Positions 9,310-17,801 of a DNA stretch of 64,000 nt are shown here, piece by piece. A model generated the notes under the pieces. The model saw only the letters and a program-made list of their open reading frames with translations, did no database searches and was not told the origin of the DNA. Every line of letters begins with the position of its first letter. Within the stretch, counting starts at the first letter, position 1. A program made the translations under genes and the position numbers. Source of the stretch: Lachnospiraceae bacterium (GTDB lineage: Bacteria; Bacillota; Clostridia; Lachnospirales; Lachnospiraceae); the NCBI GenBank assembly GCA_022767285.1, contig JALENY010000038.1, positions 62,001 through 126,000 of the forward strand, written 5' to 3'.

Positions 9310-10812
9310 ATGAAAGCAATAATGGTAATGTTTGATTCTTTGAATCGCCATATGCTGGAAAGTTATGGCTGCGACTGGACCAATACGCCCGGTTTCGTAC
9401 GTCTTGCGGAACACAGTACACAGTTTGAGAACTGTTATGTGGGCAGTATGCCCTGTATGCCTGCCAGGCGTGAACTGCACACCGGGCGTCCGAATTTCCT
9501 GCATCGCAGCTGGGGACCGCTGGAGCCCTTTGATGATTCGATGCCGGAAATCCTGAAAAACGCCGGAATCTGTACCCATCTGGTCAGTGATCACCAGCAT
9601 TATTGGGAGGATGGTGGGGGAACCTATCATACCCGCTATTCTTCCTGGGAGTGCATTCGCGGTCAGGAGGGGGATCCATGGAAAGAAAATCTTTGCATGA
9701 CTCCCGATAAACGATCGGTGTTTGCAAGCAAAGAGCAGGCATGGAAGATTCCGTTATTTAAAGCAATGAATACACATGACCAGGTCAATCGAAGCTGTAT
9801 GTGTGAGGAAAGGCTCACACCGCAGGCGATGACGTTCAAGAATGGTCTGGAATTCATTGATGTCAATTATGAGGCCGACAACTGGTTTCTGCAGATAGAA
9901 GAATTTGATCCCCATGAGCCTTTTTTCTGTGAGCAAAAGTATAAGGAAGGCTTTGAAGGACCGCTGCATGGCGAGGACGCGCTGGGCAGTGACTGGCCGC
10001 CGTATATGCCGGTCCGTGAGAGTGAAAAAGTCATACAGACGGTACGAAATAATTATGCGGCACTTCTGAAAAAGTGCGATACGTATCTGGGCATGGTTCT
10101 GGATAAGATGGATGAGTATCATCTCTGGAGTGATACTATGCTGATCGTCTGTACGGATCACGGTTTCCTCCTGGGCGAACATGGCTGGTGGGGAAAGACG
10201 GCTATGCCCTGCTACAATGAGATCGCCCATACACCGCTTTATGTCTGGGATCCGAGATTCCCGGAATGGGCGGGAAAGAAAGCGGAACCGCTGGTGCAGA
10301 TGATGGACTTTGCCCCCACGATTCTGGAGTTTTTCGGACAGCCGATTCCGAAAGACATGATGGGGAAACCGATCCGTAATGTTTTTGAAAAAGGGGAGCG
10401 TCTGCATGAGTATGTTGTGTTTGGCTTCCACGGCGCGGAGATTATTGTGACGGATGGAAAATATCTTTTTATGAATGCCCCGGAGCATCCGGAGGATCCA
10501 TATTTTGAATATACACTTATGCCGACGCATATGCGCGCAAGGTTCTGTGCAGAAGAACTGAAAAGCATGGAGCTGGCAGAGGCCTTTTCTTTTACGAAGG
10601 GGCTGAAAACACTGAAAATCCGCTGCCGCGGCAGCGCGGTTGGGGGAAGCAATGAGCCGATGCAGAGCAGATTGTTTGATATTGAGGAGGATCCGGAGCA
10701 ATTGACGGAGATCCGTGATGATGAAATCATAGCAAAGATGAAGGGGCATATCAGGGAATATATGATTGCTGTGGATGCCCCGGAGGAACTGTATCATCGG
10801 TATGGAATTTGA
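9310..10812 (+). CDS. Cys-type sulfatase (S1 family), cytoplasmic
   Basis: A 500-residue alkaline-phosphatase-fold hydrolase. The sulfatase signature C-x-P-x-R is present as PCMPARRELHTGRPN, with Cys49 as the residue expected to be oxidised to formylglycine. Metal-site residues include Asp9 (MFDSLN) and Asp283-His284 (CTDHGF). In anaerobes the Cys is matured by the radical SAM enzyme anSME, which is not in this window. There is no signal peptide, so it would desulfate an imported substrate in the cytoplasm, consistent with the GH10 and ManD-type neighbours. A phosphonate or phosphate monoesterase of the same fold cannot be fully excluded. It is the last gene before a strong terminator. Confidence 0.88.
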   Translation: MKAIMVMFDSLNRHMLESYGCDWTNTPGFVRLAEHSTQFENCYVGSMPCMPARRELHTGRPNFLHRSWGPLEPFDDSMPEILKNAGICTHLVSDHQHYWEDGGGTYHTRYSSWECIRGQEGDPWKENLCMTPDKRSVFASKEQAWKIPLFKAMNTHDQVNRSCMCEERLTPQAMTFKNGLEFIDVNYEADNWFLQIEEFDPHEPFFCEQKYKEGFEGPLHGEDALGSDWPPYMPVRESEKVIQTVRNNYAALLKKCDTYLGMVLDKMDEYHLWSDTMLIVCTDHGFLLGEHGWWGKTAMPCYNEIAHTPLYVWDPRFPEWAGKKAEPLVQMMDFAPTILEFFGQPIPKDMMGKPIRNVFEKGERLHEYVVFGFHGAEIIVTDGKYLFMNAPEHPEDPYFEYTLMPTHMRARFCAEELKSMELAEAFSFTKGLKTLKIRCRGSAVGGSNEPMQSRLFDIEEDPEQLTEIRDDEIIAKMKGHIREYMIAVDAPEELYHRYGI

Positions 10813-10840
10813 GGGAAACAAAAAACAACCTTATGGAAAT

Positions 10841-10888
10841 CAAGCAGGTGTCTGAGACGGAATAGATCAGACACCTGCTTGGTTTTTA
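10841..10888 (+). terminator. Intrinsic terminator of the carbohydrate operon
   Basis: A perfect 15-bp stem (CAAGCAGGTGTCTGA with TCAGACACCTGCTTG), an 11-base loop and then GTTTTTA. An A-rich stretch upstream (ACAAAAAACAACC) could let it work on the other strand too. The sequence from 10890 to 11095 holds no gene I can support. Confidence 0.92.
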
Positions 10889-11103
10889 TAAGGATGCGGA
10901 ACTAACTTCTTAAAACAAGAGGTCAAATGAAAAACTAACTCCTAGTTAAGGGTGGGTAGGGGTTGAAATAAAGAATTCACATTACGGTTAAAAACAAGCC
11001 GATAATAAAGAAAAATCTATAAAATCGACATATTTTTCTTGATTCCCGGTCTATCCTTTGGGGGAGAAAAAGCTTACAATAATTATAAAAAGGAGGAACG
11101 TCT

Positions 11104-12051
11104 ATGCTTCGAATGGAGATTGCGCTGATACTTGTTCTGGCCTTTGTGGCATATATCTATTTTTCTGCGGAGAAGAAGTATACCCGGCTGCACCGGATTT
11201 TTTCTGTGCTGCTGGCGAACCGGAGACAGATCGACTCCAAAAAGTAATTTGCGATCGGAGCGGCGCTGCTCATTGAGTTTACCGTATGTGCTTTGCAGGG
11301 GCTGTATCACACCTGGCTGATCAGCGGCATGGGCATTACCCTCATGACTCTGTCTTTTTATCTGACGCTGGAAAATCCGGATATTCTTCGGGCAGAACTG
11401 ACAGAGCAGAAAATATCCATGCTGTACTTAAAAAGCCAGGTGAATCCTCATTTCCTATATAATACCCTGGATACCATTCGCATTCAGGCTCAGCTTAACG
11501 GCGACAACAAGGTAGCGGAACTGCTTATGCGGCTGGTGGATTTCTTCCGGCTCAGCGTGAAAGTAGATCGTCCCATGGTTTCATTGGACGATGAAATGGA
11601 ACTTATGGAGGCCTATATGGATCTGATGTGCTACCGGTATCCGGAACTGAAGTGCGAATATGACATTGACCCGGATCTGGGCGGCGTCCAGGTGCCTAAT
11701 TTTACCTTACAGCCCATTGTGGAAAACAGTTTGCTGCATGGCCTGAAAAATAAAGGATATCAGGGAAAAGTGGCCATTTCTGCTCAGCGTACAGATGAGG
11801 GTTGTATTGAGATCTGTGTCCGTGATACAGGCTGCGGATTTGAAGAAGGGAAGAAAGCAGCCATCGATGAAATGCTGTGGGACTATGCGAAGCAGCCGCC
11901 CAAGCTCACCGGAAACAGTATCGGTATTCTGAATGTACAGAAGCGGATCAAGCTGCTGTGCGGCAGGGAATTTGGCCTGTGGTATACAGAAAATGATTCG
12001 GGCGGTGTGACGGTTCACATCCTGCTCCCGATGGAGGAGAAAATGAGATAG
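11104..12051 (+). pseudogene. Sensor histidine kinase (YesM/LytS-like), decayed
   Basis: A good ribosome site (AAAGGAGGAACGTCT) precedes ATG 11104. The first 47 codons encode a membrane segment and a conserved-looking HRIFSVLLANRRQ tail, then an in-frame TAA at 11245-11247 stops translation. The same frame continues straight on, so the stop is a nonsense change, not a frameshift. The part downstream resumes at the last membrane helices and has an intact His_kinase box (NPHFLYNTLD), an N box (PIVENSLLHG) and a G1 box (VRDTGCGF). Relatives of this type have a multi-helix sensor between these parts, which is absent here, so an internal deletion is also likely. A shorter product from TTG 11293 is possible but would have no sensor. 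No response regulator gene is adjacent. Confidence 0.8.
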
Positions 12052-12075
12052 CTTCGTGTGCTTTTGGTGTATGAT

Positions 12076-12117
12076 GAGGGATCCATCTGATTCAGCAGAT
12101 TGGTTCCCTCTGTTTTT
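12076..12117 (+). terminator. Intrinsic terminator after the kinase pseudogene
   Basis: GAGGGATCCATCTG and CAGATTGGTTCCCTC form a stem with one internal mismatch region, followed by TGTTTTTGTG. It matches the end of the kinase gene, which suggests the locus was once intact. Confidence 0.8.
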
Positions 12118-12154
12118 GTGTGAATGAAAAAAATTATTATCTCGCATATTATAT

Positions 12155-12226
12155 GATAATGAAAAGGTTTTTCATTATCGACTTAAAAAAACAGAGATGC
12201 AAATTGTACTGCGATTAGTACAATTT
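12155..12226. repeat. Two perfect short palindromes in AT-rich spacer
   Basis: GATAATGAAAA / TTTTCATTATC (12155-12179) and AAATTGTAC / GTACAATTT (12201-12226) are perfect inverted repeats of 11 and 9 bp in a gene-free stretch (12118-12308). They could be operators or remnants of mobile DNA; no regulator is assigned. The rest of this stretch shows nothing I can name. Confidence 0.5.
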
Positions 12227-12308
12227 AACATTCTGCACAGCCCCGTTTTTCGTTGACTTTAACAAATACATATACTAAAATTATATGATGTTGGGGGCAA
12301 AAGCCCCT

Positions 12309-12805
12309 CTATAGCACCTTGAAAAGTTCATATATTTTGCAGTAAATACAAGCCTAAATGGTTTACTTACTGTATAATAGAGATATCAAAGTCGCAGTGT
12401 GCCAGCTGTCCGTGTCAGGATCAAGGCAAGCCGAAGATTTTTAAGCGCGTTGCAAAAATAGTAACCTCCAAAGCGGCACATGAACGTGCAAAAATCCAAC
12501 GGAACATGAGCAGCGAGGAATTCAAAAATTATGCGAGACTCCGTAATGGCGTAGAAACTGTTCCATCAAATATACGCAAGAATTACCATTTGGAAAAGAT
12601 ACCTCGTGGGAAACAGCGTGGCAAGTTCTTTTTCGGTTCCAAAATAGCAGCGTTGAATTTCCGAAAACTCTTCAATTATGTGAAGGGTCTGGGAAACTAT
12701 GCCCAAAATCCGGTACTTGCATAAAACAAGGTAGGAAATACCCGGCACATATCCTCAAAAGTCCGGCGACATACTACAAAATATGAATTTTTCAAGGTGC
12801 TATAG
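12309..12805 (+). mobile_element. Internally deleted insertion sequence with terminal inverted repeats
   Basis: Imperfect inverted repeats of about 35 bases flank the element: 12309-12344 begins CTATAGCACCTTGAAAA and 12772-12805 ends TTTTCAAGGTGCTATAG. Between them is only the C-terminal part of a DDE-type transposase, so the element is a deletion derivative that cannot move on its own. A second, outer inverted pair lies beyond them: TTATATGATGTTGGGGGCAAAA near 12281-12302 and its partner near 12830-12853 (TTTTGACTCCAACATCATAA). This suggests either longer true ends or nested insertion. The element sits at the left edge of the large accessory locus. Confidence 0.75.
12341..12724 (+). pseudogene. 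Transposase C-terminal fragment
   Basis: The frame is open from inside the left inverted repeat to TAA 12722-12724, about 127 codons. It has a Cys cluster (CASCPCQDQGKPK), then a basic stretch and a C-terminal block with RLRNGVETVPSNIRK, of the kind found after the catalytic core in DDE transposases with a C-terminal Cys cluster (IS1182-like, by pattern only). The N-terminal helix-turn-helix and most of the DDE core are missing, and there is no ribosome site. It is a relic. The IS family should be treated as tentative. Confidence 0.7.
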
Positions 12806-12948
12806 AAATAGTGGCAAAGTTATTTATGGTTTTGACTCCAACATCATAATATAAAAGTCATAGCAGTAAGAGTCACTGCTTAATTGCGGTCAAGTCCGGT
12901 TATGATAACCGTAGATTAATTAACATAAGATGAGGAGGTTTTTTACGT

Positions 12949-14676
12949 ATGGCAGAGGTAACAGCGATACATCCAGCCGACTTGCGAGCCATTGAGAACA
13001 ATCTGAAAGCGATTCACAATGACCTTGAGACAGTAAACAGAGATTTAGACACAGTGAATGACAATGTAAAAGTTGTCTATGACGAAATCGGAAGTCTTGC
13101 GAAAGAATTTCATGATTTTGTTAATGTCCAGATTCGGGCTAACCGGCTTGGACAGGCTGAAACACGTCTGGTGAAGATCCGTCAGGAACTGGAAAAGAAA
13201 TATGGTCACTATGACATTGTGAGGAGAACAACAACGGGTATTCTTCAGGCAGACGATCTAGGTATCGTAAAAAGGGAAACGATTAGCAATGCAACAGAAG
13301 AATTAATGATTTCTACGCCAAATTACTGGCTTGCGCCCTGTCTGGTAGCATTGGCGGCATGGATTAACGATCAGCCGGAATTGGCTGAAAAGGCTTTAAG
13401 GGAAGGCATTAAGCGCAATGATGAGAAAACTTCTCTGTTTTTTGCTCTGGTCTGCAGGCGTGCTGATCGTAAATCAGCCTGTCTGAAATGGACACAGCGC
13501 TATCTGGCCAACCAGGATGAAGAAAATCTGGACAGAAAGACGATCATCATTTTGGACGCTTTTGCAGGAGGACTTTTGGGTGCTGATTCGGAAGGCGTCA
13601 TTTCAAGGCAAATGACAGAATGGCTGGAACATCTGGCTGATAAACCGGGATTTATAGAGCAGCAGACGAAACAGTGGTCAGAAGCGATTAATTTAAAACG
13701 GAAACCGCTCAGCACGAATTCTTATACATATTTACAGAAATATAGTAAAACATGGCCTCAGCTGCAGGATGTCCTTGAAGGGGCACATCTTCATGCAGAA
13801 ATATTAGATTATTTTACAAATATTTTTTCACAGGAAGCCTCCAATGAGTCTGTCAAGGCTCAGCTGGATGAGATTTTAACCAGTTTGGTGACTGACTTCG
13901 ATGATGAGGAGATTCCGTTGAGAAAAGAAGAAAAATTTGAACAGTTCGTCGTTGATTTTGAGGGCGATGAGAGCAGAGCACGTCAGAATATGACAGTTGA
14001 GCAGACTGCTTTTGAAACCCATAAGGATTTTACACAATTACTGACGGACGCGGCGATGAAGCCGGAAAGCTCTCATGCAAATGCATCAACACAGAAATTT
14101 GCTATTGCACTGTCGAAAGAATGGGTAAGTAATGCCTATAATGATGTTGTTGCCCAAAACAGGATGAAAATACCAAACGAGATTGAAATCAATGTGGACA
14201 CGTTTAATGACAAAACTACCGATGGGCAGAATGAGCAGGAACTGCTTGGAAAATTCAATGCCTTGGTCAATTCCGAAAAAGCAAATGCCCTTTCTCAGTG
14301 TGTACTATCTGCATTTACAACCTTCTGCCTGATCGGAGGTTGCGCAATCGCAGTGATCGGAGTAATTATGGCTGTTATGGGCAGTATTTTCCTGGGAGTG
14401 ATCGCAGCGATTGCCGGCATCGGAATGATTATTAGTTACTTTTCGAAAAAGAAAAATGTGGAGGCAAATCGACAGAATCTCGAAGCTCAGTTTGAGCAGA
14501 AGCGTGCAAATGGAATGCAGATCATACGCGCTGCATTGGCAGAAGTGGTTGACTTCAGAACGGAATTTGCTGAGAAAGATGCGGAGAGTCAGTTGGTTAT
14601 TGATTTTCTGGAACAGATTTCACCGGATCAGTATGTGCGTAAGCTGGCAGATTCAAACAGAAGAATTAAAATTTAA
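12949..14676 (+). CDS. Coiled-coil/helical-repeat membrane protein, unknown family
   Basis: First gene of Block A: 575 residues, ATG eight or nine bases after GAGGAGG. Residues 10-60 form a heptad-rich coiled coil with a repeated DL-x-TVN pattern. Residues about 60-300 look like helical-repeat (TPR-like) sequence, for example LAPCLVALAAWINDQPELAEKA as degenerate repeats. A hydrophobic double segment at about 445-500 with many Gly and Ala (IGGCAIAVIGVIMAVMGS) is probably a membrane hairpin, and the rest is helical. I do not recognise a family. It is encoded with a zinc-ribbon protein and a Ycf46-like AAA+ ATPase, so it may be the membrane or scaffold partner of that ATPase; this is inference from context. 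Confidence 0.8.
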   Translation: MAEVTAIHPADLRAIENNLKAIHNDLETVNRDLDTVNDNVKVVYDEIGSLAKEFHDFVNVQIRANRLGQAETRLVKIRQELEKKYGHYDIVRRTTTGILQADDLGIVKRETISNATEELMISTPNYWLAPCLVALAAWINDQPELAEKALREGIKRNDEKTSLFFALVCRRADRKSACLKWTQRYLANQDEENLDRKTIIILDAFAGGLLGADSEGVISRQMTEWLEHLADKPGFIEQQTKQWSEAINLKRKPLSTNSYTYLQKYSKTWPQLQDVLEGAHLHAEILDYFTNIFSQEASNESVKAQLDEILTSLVTDFDDEEIPLRKEEKFEQFVVDFEGDESRARQNMTVEQTAFETHKDFTQLLTDAAMKPESSHANASTQKFAIALSKEWVSNAYNDVVAQNRMKIPNEIEINVDTFNDKTTDGQNEQELLGKFNALVNSEKANALSQCVLSAFTTFCLIGGCAIAVIGVIMAVMGSIFLGVIAAIAGIGMIISYFSKKKNVEANRQNLEAQFEQKRANGMQIIRAALAEVVDFRTEFAEKDAESQLVIDFLEQISPDQYVRKLADSNRRIKI

Positions 14677-14688
14677 GGGGGAAGAATC

Positions 14689-15213
14689 ATGGATGTGAAA
14701 TTTGGATCGGATGCTATGAATGCTGCAGTCGAAAAAAATAAACGCTGTCCCAATTGCAATACTTTAAATAGAGCCACTGCAAAGTTCTGCGTAGTCTGTG
14801 GAACGCGATTTTTACAGGCTGCTCCCATAACGCAGGAAAACTTATTGAATCAGGAAATACCGTTTGATCCGGCAGAACCGCTAAAAGCATCAGAACCGGA
14901 AAACCCGGTAAAACCAGAAGAATTGCTGAACCAGGAAAATCCGTTCAAACCGGTATCACCGGAAAAACAGGTGAACCAGGAAAACCCGTTCAAACCGGCA
15001 TCCCCGGAAAAACCAGAAGAACCAGAAGAGAAGACTGTGCCGTTTGTGCAGGCTGTACCGGCAAAGCAGGCAGTATCGTTCAGAAAAAATCAGCCGGTAA
15101 AACCGGCACCTCCGGCAGAAACACCGGAACTCCGCAGTGCATTTGCAGAGGGGCTTCCCGGATGGGATATCGAGCCGCCGCAGGTTATGGTCAGGAGGAA
15201 AAGAAAATCATGA
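14689..15213 (+). CDS. Zinc-ribbon protein with Pro/Glu-rich repeats
   Basis: A 174-residue soluble protein with an N-terminal double-Cys zinc ribbon (CPNCNTLNRATAKFCVVCG, about residues 18-37). The remainder is low-complexity, Pro/Glu/Lys-rich and contains repeats of the pattern LLNQE-x-PF-x-P and NQENPFKP-x-SPEK. GGGGG lies before the ATG at 14689. Such ribbon-plus-linker proteins often act as adaptors or are targets of regulatory proteins. It overlaps the next gene by four bases (ATGA). Comparable zinc-ribbon proteins head or close Block C, which suggests a shared tagging role in the locus. Confidence 0.8.
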   Translation: MDVKFGSDAMNAAVEKNKRCPNCNTLNRATAKFCVVCGTRFLQAAPITQENLLNQEIPFDPAEPLKASEPENPVKPEELLNQENPFKPVSPEKQVNQENPFKPASPEKPEEPEEKTVPFVQAVPAKQAVSFRKNQPVKPAPPAETPELRSAFAEGLPGWDIEPPQVMVRRKRKS

Positions 15214-15659
15214 TTTCAGCACCACACACATACGCAGATTGGGCAAAGGTTCTGGATACCTTCAAATCCAGATCAAATGATCAGGAAGTCTTAGCTGCCA
15301 TGAAAAACGGTACGCTCGAGTGGCAGTCGGGAGTGGCAGAACGATTTTCAAAACGTTTGATCGATTCTGTTAATTATCGTATGAATAATGCCTCTGATAA
15401 ATTTCAAAAAGATCTGAGTCGTGCCAATGGTTCCGAGGGAGTGATCGTACAGGCGCTTCTTACGCTGAGAAAAGAAATGGCTTTTCTGGCGCAAGCCATA
15501 GATCTTCCGGTTTTGCCGGATGGGGAGCGCAGGCATTATTTACAACTGGTTCTTGATCAGGCAGATCTGATGCAGAAATCATTGGAGGATTCAGCTAAAA
15601 AGGATCGCAGCGGTAAGATGTCCAGCATTGTGAGGAATCATAAAGTCAATTCATTTTAA
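15210..15659 (+). CDS. Small helical protein of unknown function
   Basis: A 149-residue, mostly helical, soluble protein starting at the ATGA overlap with the zinc-ribbon gene; GGAGGAAAAGAAAATC precedes it. A longer form from 15162 is possible but has no ribosome site. It has a conserved-looking start (HTYADWAKVLDTF) and a Leu-rich central helix with no known motif. Tight coupling with its neighbours says it belongs to the same complex as the AAA+ ATPase. No family recognised. Confidence 0.72.
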   Translation: MISAPHTYADWAKVLDTFKSRSNDQEVLAAMKNGTLEWQSGVAERFSKRLIDSVNYRMNNASDKFQKDLSRANGSEGVIVQALLTLRKEMAFLAQAIDLPVLPDGERRHYLQLVLDQADLMQKSLEDSAKKDRSGKMSSIVRNHKVNSF

Positions 15660-15673
15660 AAGAGGAGAGAAAA

Positions 15674-17251
15674 ATGAGCGATATCGCAAAGAGTAAAGAA
15701 CTCTTAAAACGCTATTCGATTGCAAGAATTCCTTTTATAGCAATCAATACCATAGAACCCAGCCGTACGCTCGATGTTTTGAGGGAAATTGCAGATGAAT
15801 TGCAGCTCCCTTTCTATGCCCATACACTTACAAAGGGGGTTTATGACATTTCCAGTGATAAACCCTTAAGTGATGACAAATCGGTCTACGGAGCTATTGA
15901 TTTTATGACAGAACAGATGAAGAGAAAACAGTATCTTACCATTGTTCTGACAGAGGTTCCGGATCTGAGCAACGAAAACAGCGATTCCAAACAGATATTG
16001 GCTCTGGTTAATCTGGCAAATGAGTCCGGTGGCGTCGTTATTGTGTTGACCAATAATCCTGTCTGGAATCAGCTGCAGCGACAGGGCATGACCATAAAGA
16101 TTGATCTGCCGAACGAAGAGGAAATGTATTCGATCATCAAAGAATATATTGACGATTACCGAAATGAAATTCTGATTGAATGGGATAACTCAGATATTCG
16201 TGAAGCGGCTTCCATGCTATCCGGTGTTACGAGAATTGAGGCAGAGAATGTGATTGCAGCGCTAATTGCCAACAAATCCATCAGAAAATCAGATATGGAT
16301 GAGGTTCGATATGCAAAAGATCGATTATTTTCAGATATTTCAGGACTTGAGAAAATCGATGTGGACGAAAGCGTAAAAGACGTTGGGGGACTTGAGGGCC
16401 TAAAGAGATGGCTGGATGAGAAGAAAGAACTGTTGACTCCGGAGAAACGTGATGAACTGCGTGCCAAGGGACTGCAGCCGCCGAGAGGGATCTTGCTGGT
16501 AGGCGTTCCGGGCTGCGGAAAATCGCTTTCAGCAAAATCCATTTCCGCCAATTGGAAGCTGCCGTTATACCGGCTGGATTTTGCAACGGTGCAGGGCAGC
16601 TATGTAGGCCAGTCGGAGCAGCAGCTGAAGGACGCTCTGACAACAGCGGAAAATGTTTCGCCCTGCATTTTATGGATCGATGAGATTGAAAAAGGCTTAT
16701 CCGGTGCAACTGCAGGTGCGGGAGATGGAGGTGTGTCCACCCGAATGGTTGGCCAGTTCCTTTTCTGGATGCAGGAATGCAAAAAACAGGTATTTGTTGT
16801 GGCAACAGCAAATGATGTATCAATGCTGCCATCGGAATTGTTGCGCAGAGGCCGTTTTGATGAACTTTTCTTTATTGATCTTCCCACTGCAGATGAGCGT
16901 AGGGACATTTTGTCATTATATATGCGCAAGTATCTGGGGCTGGAATTTATGGGGCCTTTTGCTGATAAGATTGTTGAAATTACAGAAGGGTTTACGGGAG
17001 CAGATCTGGAGTCTACTGTCAGAGATCTGGCTTACCGTTCTATTGCAAACACAAGTTTTGTCCTGAGCGCAGAAAATATTGTAACAGCATTTAATAATGT
17101 GGTTCCGCTTTCTCAGACAAGCCCAGAAAAGATAGACGCTATTCGCGAATGGGGAAAAGAGAGGGCAGTGCCGGCTTCCGGAAAACCGATCGGCGGAGAA
17201 GGACTGGTTGTGAAAAAGAACGGACCGAAAACAAGAAAAGTGCTGGTATAA
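15674..17251 (+). CDS. AAA+ ATPase, Ycf46-like
   Basis: A 525-residue classical AAA+ protein. The N-terminal 230 residues form a degenerate RecA-like domain (start ELLKRYSIARIPFIAINT), as in Ycf46 proteins. The AAA core has DVGGLEGLKRWLDEKK, Walker A GVPGCGKS (about 277-284), Walker B ILWIDEIE (about 332-339), sensor-1 VVATAND and the Arg-finger region LLRRGRFDELF (about 388-398). The module is intact, so it should hydrolyse ATP and probably acts as a hexameric remodeller in the cytoplasm. Chloroplast and cyanobacterial Ycf46 is usually linked with small DUF1257 proteins; here the neighbours are unknown. It is likely the motor of Block A. Confidence 0.9.
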   Translation: MSDIAKSKELLKRYSIARIPFIAINTIEPSRTLDVLREIADELQLPFYAHTLTKGVYDISSDKPLSDDKSVYGAIDFMTEQMKRKQYLTIVLTEVPDLSNENSDSKQILALVNLANESGGVVIVLTNNPVWNQLQRQGMTIKIDLPNEEEMYSIIKEYIDDYRNEILIEWDNSDIREAASMLSGVTRIEAENVIAALIANKSIRKSDMDEVRYAKDRLFSDISGLEKIDVDESVKDVGGLEGLKRWLDEKKELLTPEKRDELRAKGLQPPRGILLVGVPGCGKSLSAKSISANWKLPLYRLDFATVQGSYVGQSEQQLKDALTTAENVSPCILWIDEIEKGLSGATAGAGDGGVSTRMVGQFLFWMQECKKQVFVVATANDVSMLPSELLRRGRFDELFFIDLPTADERRDILSLYMRKYLGLEFMGPFADKIVEITEGFTGADLESTVRDLAYRSIANTSFVLSAENIVTAFNNVVPLSQTSPEKIDAIREWGKERAVPASGKPIGGEGLVVKKNGPKTRKVLV

Positions 17252-17279
17252 GTTTATTGGAACCGTGGAGGAAAAGAAA

Positions 17280-17777
17280 ATGCCAAGACCGATGTTAAGA
17301 ACACCGCAGCAGAGTCAGACTCAGGCTGATAATATTCTGAGTGCAACGGGCGGCCGGACTCAGAAGAATCAAATACAGCAGATGGATAAGATGAAACTGG
17401 ATCGGCTTCTGCGAAAATCGCGTTCAAAGGAATATATGGAAGCCATGCATAAGCTGGATGCAGGCGGACATGTACATAATCAGCATAAAGTAAACGATAT
17501 TATCAATACGATAAAGCAGGAATTTCCCGAGGTTGAGATTTCGGGAATCCTTCTGGGATGTGTTTCCATCTGCTATCTTGGAAAACCCTACGAGGTTCAT
17601 ACCATAGATCTGACCGGTGGCATCATCGAACATTATAAAGCAGGGGAAAAATTGCCCAATGGACTGGAAAAGGCCAGAAGTATTGCCTTGCGGGGCGGAT
17701 ATGATTTCATAGAAGTTTATATTGACTGCTGCCGCGCCATCAGTTCTACGGGAAGTGTTTCTGTTATTCCCTGTTAA
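17280..17777 (+). CDS. Small protein downstream of AAA+ ATPase, unknown
   Basis: A 165-residue soluble protein. ATG 17280 is chosen because GTGGAGGAAAAGAAA precedes it; a GTG at 17265 would add five residues that overlap the ribosome site. The first 60 residues are basic and Gln-rich and look disordered. Residues about 70-165 form a compact alpha/beta domain (VEISGILLGCVSICYL, VHTIDLTGGIIEHYK). By position it resembles the small partner seen next to Ycf46 in other organisms, but no sequence link to DUF1257 is evident. Function unknown. Confidence 0.75.
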   Translation: MPRPMLRTPQQSQTQADNILSATGGRTQKNQIQQMDKMKLDRLLRKSRSKEYMEAMHKLDAGGHVHNQHKVNDIINTIKQEFPEVEISGILLGCVSICYLGKPYEVHTIDLTGGIIEHYKAGEKLPNGLEKARSIALRGGYDFIEVYIDCCRAISSTGSVSVIPC

Positions 17778-17801
17778 TATAAGATAAGGATCGACAAAAA
17801 A

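Noticed and set aside
12311-12805. CRISPR or attachment-site explanation for the inverted repeats
   Set aside because: There are only two copies in inverse orientation around a transposase fragment, so IS ends explain them.
12832-12906. Promoter TTGACT with TATAAA or TATGAT before Block A
   Set aside because: Spacing is about 12 bases or the -35 is missing, so no convincing promoter could be set for Block A.
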